DNA from: Volvox africanus | Taxonomy: Eukaryota > Chlorophyta > Chlorophyceae > Chlamydomonadales > Volvocaceae | Reading direction: 5' to 3' | Length of the DNA: 64,000 bases | Assembly: GCA_030268105.1 (NCBI GenBank) | Contig: BSDZ01000008.1 | Location: 372,001 to 436,000, forward strand | Part shown: in pieces, positions 11,344 through 22,739 of the stretch | Numbering within the stretch: the first letter of the stretch is position 1 | Layout: every line of letters starts with the position of its first letter | The notes under the pieces: generated by a model | Told to the model about the DNA's origin: nothing | The model's input: only the letters and a program-made list of their open reading frames with translations | Database searches by the model: none | Made by a program: the position numbers and the translations under genes

Positions 11344-13952
11344 CTACACCTCCATATCCATGCCTATGACCCCCGTGCCCGCAAGGCTCTCGTCCGACCC
11401 TATCCCGAAACGCGTCCCTGTACCTCCCACCCCACCCGCCGGCACTGCCATTGGCCCCGGCCCCGGCCCCACGCCACCACTGGGCCGCGCTGCCGAGTCA
11501 GCCGTGTCGCCCTCAACATCGACTAGCGCTCGCGCCATGCCGGCCAACACTTCATCTGCCGCTGCCACCTGTTGTCGTATCCGGTTTATGCTATTTCGCA
11601 TGGTTGCTACTTGTAGGAGGAGGGTTGCCTCCAGCGTGGCACGGGCCTAAGTAGCGGGGTCAAGGAGAGGGAGGAATAACCTGAAATGCGAGGTTTGATA
11701 CGTCCTCATAAATTGCTATTTGTTAATATAGGACGGCCTGTGCACATAAAATATTCCGTAAGGCCCTGGGCTTTATGGATGTCCGCGATGTCTCTGGACG
11801 CAACGAGGACTTTCTAAGCAACTCTCCCCGTGAAACATCCGTTCGGGTGTGTTCCGAGATCTCCTTTACTCTGGCCATATGTTCTCTTACGCGTAGTATG
11901 GGCTATCCTTGTCAATATCTACCCAGTACTATAATAAACGCTCAGCTCTCATAAATGCTGTTACTAGAAATCATTCGCACACGCTTGTCGACCCACGGCA
12001 CAAAAGGACGCCAAATTCGTGTCCGAGGTCCGGGAGGCCCATTTCCCCCCTTGCCTGGTAGGGTCTCATGAGGTTGGACAGCTGGACAAGGTTAGACAGC
12101 AGCACGTTCACGCTGGTCAATTGGGGGGCATACCTGCCCACACGGAAGGCACAACAGGGACGCATGGGACCCAAGGCACCGGTAGTGGAAGGAACAGCGC
12201 GTAAGATAAACCCGGACCCCAGACCCCTCTTCCTCCACATGCGTGCGGGGACTAAGCTGCTCATAACGGTCCCCTCTGCATCCACGCAGTAGCACCCGAC
12301 CCACTCCGGGCTGGCTGCCACTCGTTACTCTGCCTGAAAGGGCCCTGAGTTTACCAATCGCTCAAATTGGCCAGTGTTAGAACCAAATGCGAGCAAAACA
12401 ATATCTGACCGCTCTTGGCCGAGTCTGAAACTGGGCCCCCACAACTATGTGTGCCCTTCCCTAAGTTGTTTCTGGGGGGACCCTTCCCGGCCGCTTCTGA
12501 AGCGCCTTTCATCAGGAAATGTAACAGCAGAATAGGAGGTCTTTAGAAAATGGAAAATTAGGATATATATATATATATATATATATTCTGTACCGAGTCG
12601 TCTAATAAGTTATAGTTTAAAAGCGTATGTTTATGCTGAAGAAATAGAACTCTATTATGGTAGTAGCGAGCAGTTGGCAATAATGATATTTTCTACTCCT
12701 CTTGTATATGCCGTGGAGGTAAAAAATTTAGGGAAGATCTTCGGAAGATATTTGGCTCAGGAGGGATTATACAAATCAAACATTGTGGTCTGCCCACGGG
12801 TCGCATCCGCAGGTCCCACCCGCTGGGCTTCTCCACCACCGTCTTGAGCAACTCCAGAAACATGAACATAAGCTCGCCACTTAGGCGCCGCAGCTCTCTT
12901 TTGAAGTCTGGGGGACGGAAAGTGTAAGCGGATAAGCGGGGCGGGTTACTTGCAGTGAACAGAAAGAAAAGGTCGCCATCAGACATCAGATGTGAGATCT
13001 GAGACATCAGTTGAAAAACCACTATGATGGGGGCCAGTGCTTGCTGACGGGCGACACACGCGAGCTGAGTTGCCCCAGGCAAAAGAAGGAGGGCGGCCTA
13101 TGGCAACCCTGATACCTTAACATCCCGTGAACCCACCGTCCCGCTTCCCATCGTGTGAACATTCCTTGAGACATTCGTGCAGATCTGTGCACGCTGAACC
13201 CTAGAGCCCCACGCACCTATTGACCCATCGGACTGGTGCCGGTACAAAGTTTGCGTCGTCAAAGGGGGGACTAGGTCCTCGCTCTGATGACATTGATCAA
13301 CATGCGGTCAGGGAGGGGTGCGGGCGCAACCGTGAGGACGTCATGATGGTCCTGTTGGAGCCAAGGTAGAGCATACTGTCCGTTCATTTGGAGGAAGCTA
13401 AAATAAAAAAATGTCAAGGCGAGGAGGGGAGGTATGAAAAGTGCGGAGCCGGGCGCGTGTCGTGGTGTGTCGTGGCGTCGCGTGGTGTGGCCCAACTGGA
13501 TAGTATGCGTGGTGTGTCGCGTCCTTAAGGGTTCGATTAAGAGAATGTGGTGGGGCAAAATCGGGAACGGAAAGAGGAGTGGTGCAATTGATGAAGGTGC
13601 AAATTTGCGAAGGCGCAGAGGAGGTGGGTGAGTCGCACCTGAGTGCTACTGATCACGAAGCATTCAATTCCACAGGTCAACATGATCAACATTACCACAT
13701 GTCCCCTTCGCTGCCTGCTGGAATTAGTTAGATCGCATGGACACCAAACCTCACCAGCTTTAAAGGGTTGCCAAGGACTTTAAGCTCAATTTTACGCTCA
13801 CGTAACGCGGCAACGTCAGCGGGCGTGGGGATAGGCGGTGGTGGAGGTGGAAGCGGAGATACACCATCGTCCGGGCCGTACAGGTTAAAGAGGGATGGGG
13901 GCGGAGGATAGGCTTCTCGCATTGCGGCACCAGTGTTTGCCGCAGCTGCCAT
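11344..13952 (-). CDS. MED7: Mediator complex subunit 7 (MED7)
   Basis: Middle-module Mediator subunit, linking RNA polymerase II to activators in the nucleus; pairs with MED21/MED31. Exon 1, complement(13755-13952), holds the family's start: 'AYPPPPSLFNLYG' and a poly-Pro/'IPTP' stretch. A middle exon near 13280-13375 is uncertain. The exon ending near 12790 has 'DFKRELRRLSGEL' and 'FLELLKTVVEKPS'. Complement(12055-12112) gives 'NLVQLSNLMRPYQ'. Complement(11344-11646) begins 'ARATLEATLLLQ', and these match the RPHQARATL block of MED7. The last join uses a GC donor (CAG/GCAAGG) at 12054-12053. The C-terminus is coiled coil, then a Gly/Pro-rich tail that is longer than usual. It is head to head with bystin across 454 bp. 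The identity is sure; exact joins of exons 1-4 are not. Confidence 0.85.
12559..12586. repeat. (AT)n microsatellite
   Basis: About 13 AT units inside a MED7 intron. Confidence 0.9.
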
Positions 13953-14178
13953 CCGCGCAGGCACACACAAGGGGCCTGCCGCTTGAGTGGCGGTGCAAGT
14001 GTTTAGTCGTCTGGCACCCCAGGTGTGGCACCCTAGGAGATTAATACGAAGCTGACTGAGATGTAAATATTAGTGCTTATTAACGCCTAGCCCACTATAC
14101 GACGGGGAGATGCGTCCGTCTATGACAGCTGAACCGGATTAATAACCAACTAATCAGGCCGCGGTTGAACATACAAGG

Positions 14179-14186
14179 TATAAATA
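14179..14186 (+). promoter_or_regulatory. Candidate TATA box upstream of bystin
   Basis: TATAAATA, 221 bp before the bystin start codon, within the 454-bp region shared with the divergent MED7 gene. Confidence 0.4.
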
Positions 14187-14406
14187 GGAGTCTGCTAGAA
14201 AGGAGAAAGTTAAGCGCTATTCAGCTATCTTTCGCAGAACATGGTAAGTTGGTAACCAAAGCAGGGATGATCGTCCTATATACGGCACCTGAAACATTCG
14301 GGTGGGGTGTGCACACCAGAATTGAAGACTTTCGACCTTGCTACGTAGACTACGATACAACGCTGGCTGTTAACTTTTGCATTCAGTTTCTGTTCGCTTT
14401 GGAGAA

Positions 14407-17400
14407 ATGCCGAAGAAAGCTCGTATTCGGAAGCCGAAGCATAAGCAGTCACTGCAGGATGAAATAGAGGATCCAGATGCCAATGGCGTCCGGGTATGAT
14501 TTGCGGAATGGATTATCGGCCGCCGCCGGCGTGAGCGGGGCTGTCGGCGCTTTTAGTTAACGTGTATGGTCTCACTGAAAATGAATGCAGACGAAACCTC
14601 GTGCAGAAAAAAAGAGACGGCGTCCTGATGAAGAGGAAGAGGAGGTCAGTGAAGGGCAGCTTCTCGGAACAGGTTCACGGTAATTAACTGTCATGGTCGC
14701 TTATCGAGGGCGATCACACCTTGGCCTTGGCACTTGACTTCTAATATCCGTCGTAAACAAAGTATACTAATGAAAGACATCTTTTTGTCAAGTATGTTCC
14801 GCGTACCTCATGGTTCCGTTTGCGCAGCTTTTGGATGCAAAAACTAGTGGCCGGATTCTCAAGGCAGCCCGTGAGCAACAGCAAGAACTGGACGCTGAAG
14901 AGCTTTTCGACCTGGACCACGACGATGACGACGAAGACGGGGATGGAAAGAAGCGCGTTGTGGACCCACAGGTAGGCGACCATGTCGTATTGCCTAAAGT
15001 TAAAGTTCGTGATGTCTATGTCTATTTCCCTTTGCTGTTCCTGAAAACTATGTGCTTTCCTGTGGACATCCACAACCTATGCAATGGCGTCCGCAAAGGT
15101 CCCGGCGTTACTGACCTTTCTATGCGTGGTGGCTCGCAGGCGGCACTCCGGGCCGCCCTTCAAAGACTGGGCACCGGGGGCCAAAGCGGGAAAGGCGCAC
15201 GAGAGGACGACGACTCAGACGATGATTCGGATGGGAGAGGGGCCCCGTTCCTAAACGAAGAGGAGCAGTATGAGGAGGAAGAAGTCGAGGTGGGTGAATT
15301 GCCCAGCAGCGCAATATGAGAAATTTGTGAAATGGAGGCTGTAGTTTTTACTAAAGGACCTCCACGGGGCAGTATATACCTGAAGAATAATTCTGCACAT
15401 GTAGGATAGAATTGGGGTATGGGCAGATTGATATAACGTTCTCATGGAAGGGTTACGGTTGCATGGTCTAGGGTTGCAAGATTGGCCGGGCAGGTTCTAT
15501 CATTGTGCTCAACCCCAAATATTGCAATGGCGGCGTTTTCCTTACAGGCTCCGGCTTGGAAATGTTTTAAAGGAAAACGCGGCCCTTGCAACTCATTGGG
15601 GATCAAGCTACGATAAAAACAACCCCGGTCAGGTCCTGAATCATCAACCTTGCAGCCCCAACCACTCCTTGAGCTAGTTAAACCAATCTGCCCATACCCA
15701 AATTCAACCCCACCTCTTCGGAGCTATCCCAGGAAACAGACCCAGAGCCATTGAGTGGGGATGTGTAGTAATCTAACCACCACTAAACTAGAAATTCAAT
15801 CCGGTTCTTTGAAGTATAGAACAATGGGCGTGGGCTCCTGCATGCATGGTGCGGATTGGAAATACCGGGGTACAGGGGATGATGCCGTTTTGTGCAAGAG
15901 GGCACTATCTCCCGTCATCTGGGAGTTTGGTCTAGTGGTATGATTCTCGCTTTGGGTGCGAGAGGCCGCGGGTTCGATTCCCGCAACTCCCCGCCGTCAA
16001 ATTTGCAAGCTGCTTATTATTATTTTTCAGACGATACTTTGGTAGCTGTTGTTATAATTCTGCTTGGATAAATGATTCTTGATGCTGAAACATTCACTTC
16101 TTGCGTTCGCTGGGCCAAGCGTCCGAAACTTTAATGGATGCTGTCCTGCTCAAATGAATTTTTGTATAATAATCTTCCAAAGGATTTCACGTTGTTGGGT
16201 GTAGAGAATCCTTGCAATTGATACTCGTACAGGGATATAGGAAATATAATATTCATCTGGGAGTTTGGTCTAGTGGTATGATTCTCGCTTTGGGTGCGAG
16301 AGGCCGCGGGTTCGATTCCCGCAACTCCCCCTGCGGAGCATTTGTTGTACACGCAATTATTGCTGTAGTGTATGGCATTTCGGCTCCCTGTGCACCGCGG
16401 AATGGTTGCTTTGCATCATCCTGGCCAGCGGCACTACCATGCGATCCCAAACATCGGCTCGCATTTTCCCTTGCAGGCACAATCCTCATCCCGCAAACTG
16501 CCATGGCATCCTCATTACACCCTCCCTAATTTGCTCGTATCAAGTTATCAAGTTCCGTTAGCATTAGTTCCACTTTCCTCCCCCGCCTCGGCCAACTCGC
16601 GTCAGGTTGATCCTGAGGACCAGCGGGCTTTGGAGGCGTTCTTCGCCCCTGGTGCGGATTCCTATCGCCAGACGAGTCTTGCGGATCTGATTTTGTCGAA
16701 GCTAAGGGAGCGGCAAGCGGAGCAGGGGCTGCCACAAGTGCCTCAAGAGGGGTAAGACGGACATGTGGCGGCGGAATGGGACCCAGCAGTGAGGATGTTG
16801 CACGGTGAAAAAGTCATCGGCATTATCCTTTCACCGAAGAACAACTGTAATCGTGAGAAGATGGCATCCTACCGGTCGGTCGGGTGCGGAACAAGAGTGA
16901 TAAGGGTGCGTAATGTGATAAGCATTGGGGCCAGAGACCCGACCGCAGAGCTCCTATCCTAGCAATCTAGCAATCGCATCATGGTATGTTGGATAAATAG
17001 TGAGGAAGGCCTTTTGGTTTTATGGAAGGCTTCTGTAAGGGGGACTCTGTACGGCAGATCGCATTAAGGCGGTCTTAGGCTGATTGAATCGTAAATGTAG
17101 GTTTTCGTAGGTCATAGTTTTTTATCGTCTAGAACTTCAGATACGGACATTCAGAAGCTCCCATAACAACTCCCGCTCTTTCATGCAATGCTCAAAAGCT
17201 CCCGCGCCCACATCCTAATGTACGATGCAGTGAGGACGACCCCGGCTCAGGGGCGGGCCCAGTGCCGGAAGGCTTGGAGCCCCGGGTGGTGGAGGTGTAC
17301 CGTGGAGTTGGAAAGCTGATGTCGCGCTACACGACGGGGAAGATTCCCAAGGTCCGTTGCAGGGGGGGTCACAAAATGAAGCATCGAAACACATGCCTAC

Positions 17401-20400
17401 AAAGTTCGCTCAGGGACCCCAAAACCACCGACCGGTTTGCCGGACGATTTTCGCGCATAGATGCTATATGAGAAGTATGTATGGCGCATTTTCAAAAGCG
17501 TCATTTGTGGAATTCCTCGTGTTGAGTTTTATTTGCGGTCGCTGTTTGGACACACATAAAAACACTACAAAGGCAACGTACGTAGCTATCAATCATCACA
17601 CAACAATTTTACGTTATGAATACCGCTACCCTTCAGCTACCATTTACCGTATCATCACTCATCCCTCCCCATCTGGATCTGTTCGCCTTGTGCTTACGGC
17701 ATCCCCTAGAAGCAGAGGGGCCTCAGCTGCTTTTGTGCGCTGCAGTTGCATCGCCCCGCTTCGCACCTGTCTGGATTGCTGCATCACCAACAAGCATTAC
17801 CGCTTAATTGCGTGCTGCACCCCCTCGGCCCCCCATGCGACTGGTGAACTCGCGTGACTGCTTGCTCGCAACAGCACCCGTTCCTGCTAGCGCCTTCTGC
17901 CCTTCTTTGCTCTTAGATCCGCTTCAAAATGTGAAGTTGCTATTACAAACTTTTGCAATGCCGTGCTGTTGAGCTGATCTGCTGCACGGAGTTCCGCTGT
18001 TATTCCTGGGAATACGCGGTCTGCCGCTGCACGCTCGGCGGACAGGGACCTCCGTGATTTGCACAATGAACTAATATTACATTGGCCCAATTTATAAAAT
18101 GTTGTTTGACAAAGCGATTTTTCACAGCTATACTTGCGAGCACTCGTGTGCACAGGCGCCTGCCGCACCATTGCCAAGTGATTTATATTAGCAAGGCAAG
18201 CGTTATTACTTGAAACTAACATTTGCCTTCACATTCAATTCCAATACTGATGTCTATATAGGCCAGTCGCGCCCAAGTCACCGATATGGGCTACGACTTC
18301 TTGTCGTTTTACGTGCTTATAGTGTAAAATAATCGGTAATTGATAATCATTAAGATGATCTATTTATTTCCCCCAAGAACGCATCGGTGACAAAGTTCTG
18401 ATAGGTACCTCACAAAATTTCCTAGACCCAACCGACCGACCCCTGCCTCACGGCCAACCTTGCATGCCTGCAACTGATCATATCAACTTCATCAAATATG
18501 AAACACGTTATCAAAGAGCTCACAGTACTCTTTTATTTTAGGTTTTTACTGTAAAAGTTACATCGTACCCGCCCTTCGATCGGGGACCGACGTGGGCGAG
18601 GACCCTGAGGGAAACGCCGACCTGAGTCGGCCATCACGCGGGATGATATCCGATACAACGGGATCCTCTGCATCATTTGAAATGGTTTTGGAATGAATGT
18701 TATTGTGAAGTTGCTTCCCTACCTATCATCCATTCCCTTCCTCGGGGCCTTTCACGGACGCTTTGCATTATGAAATCATTCATACAGGCCTTCAAGATTA
18801 TCCCCAGCCTTCGCAATTGGGAAGATGTGCTCTACATGACAGATCCAGGTAAGACAGGAAACCGGAAGAATGGTGAGATTACTACCCTCTGTAATGCGTT
18901 GTATACAAGTGGTTCCATAAAGCTGGCTGTCCCACAGGATCATAATGTTTGCAGTTCAAAGTCCAAACGCACGGGATGACGGGCTAGACAAGGTTTTCAA
19001 TTTCAAAACGTGAAAAGAATAACTAGAGTGAAGGGGAGTTGCGGGAATCGAACCCGCGGCCTCTCGCACCCAAAGCGAGAATCATACCACTAGACCAAAC
19101 TCCCTCTTGAAAGAAAGACTTTACATTCTATCTACTAAGAAATAAAATGAACTCTTTCCCTGCCCCCCATGCAGATTCCTGGAGTGTTCATGCAATGTAT
19201 CAGGCCACGAGGCTGTTCGTGTCTAACCTGAATGCCCGGCTAGCGCAGCGGTTCTTGGCACTTGTATTGCTGCCCCGAGTGCGTGCGGAGATCCGGCAGC
19301 ACAAGCGCCTGCACTTCACGCTGTTCCAGGCGCTGCGGAAGGCCACTTACAAGCCCGGGGCATTCTACAAGGTGAGGACGGAGAGCGGACTGCCAACATT
19401 CGTACATGCACACAATAATCCCATCCGTGCATAGGCAGGATAACGACATAATGATTGGAGGCCGACAAATGAAGCAAGAAGATATTCCGGTCCATTTCAC
19501 TGATTTGGCCCATCCCAATCCAGCTATAACAAATACCGGTTGGCTCTCCATTTGTTCTCATGCATACATGTAAACTGCGTCCATTTGATGTACTCCCGCT
19601 CCGTGGTATATAGGGTATTCTGCTGCCCTTATGTCAATCACGAACCTGCACATTGCGGGAAGCGGTCATCTTGACGTCAGTTCTCAAGCGCGCCTCACTG
19701 CCAGTGCTGCACAGCTCAGCTGCGCTGCTGCGTCTGGCGCAGCTCGAGTACTGCGGTACGACCAGTTTCTTCATGCGTGTCTTAGTGGACAAGAAGTACG
19801 CATTGCCGTACAGAGTCATCGACGCGCTGGTGAGTCGGTGAAAGCTTTACTAGACTTAGGGCTGTTATGGTGGGTGTCGGTATATACGGCCCCGGCATTC
19901 CGAACTGTCTGCAACATCTTTTATGTTTAACGTAATGACAGTCTGTTGTGTCCGTGGTTTGAGGCTGTGCCTTTTTTGTTGCTGACTTTGCTAGAGGAAG
20001 TTATGTTGACTCCGCTCCCGCCCACGTACAGGTGGACCACTTTGTCCGCTTCGCCGATGACGAGCGGCAGATGCCGGTTGTCTGGCATCAAACCTTGCTG
20101 TGTTTTGTGCAGCGCTACAAGCACGAGATTCGCGCTGCTGATCTGCAGGCGCTGCGGAGGCTGTGCAACAAGCAGCACCACTACAAGGTGGACGGGATGG
20201 TTATGTGGTTTCGACGCCATATCACGATGTCATGCGTGGGGCGGTTAGGGCACTATCTGATAGGGACCGCCCTAGGGGGGCTGAAGAAAGGAGCCGCAGG
20301 TGTCGGGAGGGGAGAAGTCCCAAGTAGAGCATTCACAGTTGATAGGGGATGGGAAAGGGAGAGAGCTCACGGCCTGTGTTCAAGAAATGACCACATTTTG

Positions 20401-20801
20401 GTGGCTTGTTTCTGCAACGATCGTGTTACGATGTGGGGAGGGATTCCGGCCCCCAGCAACGATTAATGGATCTCTCCGTCGGCACCTTCCGACCCGGCCG
20501 AGGGGACGGACAAGGCTCAATTGAAACTTCCATGAAGTCGCAATCTTGAAGCTTCTGCCATACCACTCTCCCTAACGTACCGAGATCAATGCACTTGCCA
20601 CTTCCTGTACAGGTATCTCCCGAAGTCATTCGCGAGCTCGACCACGCTATGGGCCGCGGGGCCACTGCGGCTGCAGGAACTCAAGGCGGTGGAGTTGCGC
20701 CCATGGCGGTGCAAGGCCCGGCGTCGGGGGCGGCCAAAGTTGGCGCCAACGTAGTGGAGAATGTGCGGGATATGCCGCCCGTGTTGATGATGGAAGACTG
20801 A
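14407..20801 (+). CDS. BYSL: Bystin / ENP1, 40S ribosome assembly factor
   Basis: Nucleolar/cytoplasmic pre-40S factor needed for 18S rRNA maturation and release of late 40S. Eleven exons: 14407-14493, 14591-14644, 14828-14971, 15140-15289, 16606-16751, 17231-17351, 18788-18848, 19175-19371, 19614-19829, 20032-20187, 20613-20801. They sum to 1521 nt, 506 aa, with all phases matching. The N-half is basic and then acidic low complexity ('[14 protein letters not shown]', Asp/Glu runs). The conserved domain follows: '[19 protein letters not shown]', '[19 protein letters not shown]', '[19 protein letters not shown]', '[19 protein letters not shown]', '[14 protein letters not shown]' and '[19 protein letters not shown]'. 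The C-tail is slightly extended. Introns 4 and 7 carry three tRNA-Pro genes. The start ATG lies at the first conserved basic N-terminus. Confidence 0.97.
15921..15992 (+). tRNA. tRNA-Pro (anticodon TGG), copy 1, in bystin intron 4
   Basis: A 72-nt cloverleaf: acceptor GGGAGTT/AACTCCC, anticodon arm CTCGC-TTTGGGT-GCGAG with TGG at positions 34-36, and T arm with GGTTCGATTCC (B box); the A box is TGGTCTAGTGG. CCA is not encoded, as expected in eukaryotes. A T5 run about 30 nt downstream (near 16021) may end transcription. Same strand as the host gene. Confidence 0.97.
16259..16330 (+). tRNA. tRNA-Pro (anticodon TGG), copy 2, in bystin intron 4
   Basis: Identical over all 72 nt to the copy 266 bp upstream. 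Both are preceded by TCATCT, but wider flanks differ. No T4 run is seen within the next 100 nt, so Pol III termination here is unclear. Confidence 0.96.
19033..19104 (-). tRNA. tRNA-Pro (anticodon TGG), copy 3, in bystin intron 7, antisense
   Basis: The reverse complement is identical to the other two copies. It is transcribed against bystin. A T4 run lies about 15 nt downstream on its own strand. Confidence 0.97.
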
Positions 20802-22739
20802 ATTCATTCCGGCGGCTTCATTCCGCCGGACTCCGCCCGGGGAGGTGGCTAGGGGTCGTAGACCTTAGTATAGCCCACTGCCAGCAGGTTAAAACGTATC
20901 TGGGTCATCACTGAAAAGGGAAGCCGTGGGTGAATAGGCTTAAGGGAGCTGCGGATTTTTGTACATGAGGGTAGCCAACTTCAACGCCACGGCCTCTACC
21001 TGAGAAGCGCACGTATGCAACGTGCTGCGCTGTTTGTTGCGCAGCGAAGATCTCGGGGAAGTTTCAGTAGATGTTTTGCAGCAGCAAAATTATGTTCTTT
21101 ATGTTGACGTCTTTCATGCCATGTGCTGGGATTTTCCATGTTGATGGAGGAGTGTCCACGTTCCATCTTCGAGTCAGCTGTGGTTGAGATGTGGGGGAGA
21201 GGGTCTTTCTTCGAAGCACCTTCAGGCAGAGGAACTTTTGCAAATTTAGGTTCGCGATTTTTAATCACGTGTAAACGGAGGTTGTGCACGGGATTCGTGC
21301 GTGTGTAAGAGGGTACAAATCAGTCAGTGTGATGTAAGGGCGACGTGCTGGGAATGATATGACAAACACACACGCACACACAAGTCACTTTCCGGCCTTG
21401 AGTGCTCCGCTCTCATCAAGGGGTCGAAAAATCTACGGAAGGCAGAAACACATTCCGAACTATCGAAGTCGTGTGCCAGTATTGTCAGTTGTGCGTCCGG
21501 CAGGATGATGAAAGCGCTATCTCCTACGCTGATGCACATGAAATATGCTCATGTGACCTTTCCGTGTCTTGCGTGCTAAAGCGGAGTTTTGGTGTTAGCA
21601 TGAACAGTTTGCTGATGCGCGAGCACTCTTTTCTTTTGAAGGTTAACATAGTTGTTCGCAGAGATGTTGCCGCTGAAAGCTGATGTACGCGACAGTCCTC
21701 TACCCCGAGAACATTGATGAAGTTCCACATTGCACTTGAAGGATAGGAAGAGGGACAAAAAATAGCGATTTCCCTTTCTTCTCATGCACATCGGATTGGA
21801 ATTTGAGAGACCATGCCAGCATTTCATCTCGCTGCATCTTTTAGATGAAAGATGGTCGCATCAAGATACTGATCTTCTCAAGCGGGTAGGAAATAGCGGG
21901 GACGCAGAGCCTTTGAAGTGCCGTACAGACATTGCATGGGTGTCCGTCCGTCTGCCACCTCAGGCAAAGCAGCTTTCCTACGAATTGTAGTGGGAAACGT
22001 CTCCACCCTAACTTCATCTCGTAAAAATTACACACCGCTGTCTGTCCCACCGCCACTAGCGGTGGGCCGTTGAAATCTTTTCCATCCTTTTCCTGGCATA
22101 TCCATCATCAGCAACAGTTCGTTTCATCGTTGTATCGACGTGTCTTGTACGGTTTCTCCCCAATTTCCAGCACAGGCCCTCGGCCTGGCCTGTGACCAGC
22201 CTTCCCGCTAATGCGATGAGTCTACATGAAGCCAGCTGCCACACCATACCGAGCTGAACTATTTGTCCCTAAGAATACTGGACTTGGCACTTGGCAGCAC
22301 ATGCCTCCTAACTTTGGCACGGCATCGCTAGGGGCACAATTTGCTCCGGCTTCAACCCATGTCGCCGTAATCCAGAACGATTGTCCTCCCCTCTAAGAAT
22401 TGGAGTATGAATAACGTGATACCGCGCAATCCGCTGTGCCTCCTCGGACCCCTTATGCCCCTCCTGATCTCCCAAGGTGAGTGGGAGAGGTCCTTCCTGC
22501 GCAGGTAAGACAGGGCGCACTCAACACAGAATCCTCCAGGAGCCCTAAAAAGACCCCTCCCCTGACCAGCAGCACCGCGCTGCATCCAGAGGTCCCCTAG
22601 CAGCCGCAAACCCCCAACAGGTAGTCAACAGAGGAAGACGTGGTGAGGTGAGGGTGCGCCAGCCCCCGTGGCCCCCCTCTTTATGCTTATGCTTGCTAAA
22701 CCCTCCTCCTCTCCCCCTTGCTTGGCCCCTCCCTCCGTT
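20802..22739. other. Convergent intergenic region, bystin / ataxin-2-like
   Basis: Holds the 3' UTRs of both genes. TGTAA, the usual green-algal polyadenylation signal, occurs at about 21269 and 21303-21307 on the bystin strand. No further gene is recognised. Confidence 0.5.

Noticed and set aside
15001..15125. Possible C/D snoRNA in bystin intron 3 (GTGATGT ... CTGA about 105 nt apart)
   Set aside because: Box C has a mismatch and no terminal stem or internal D'/C' boxes are evident.
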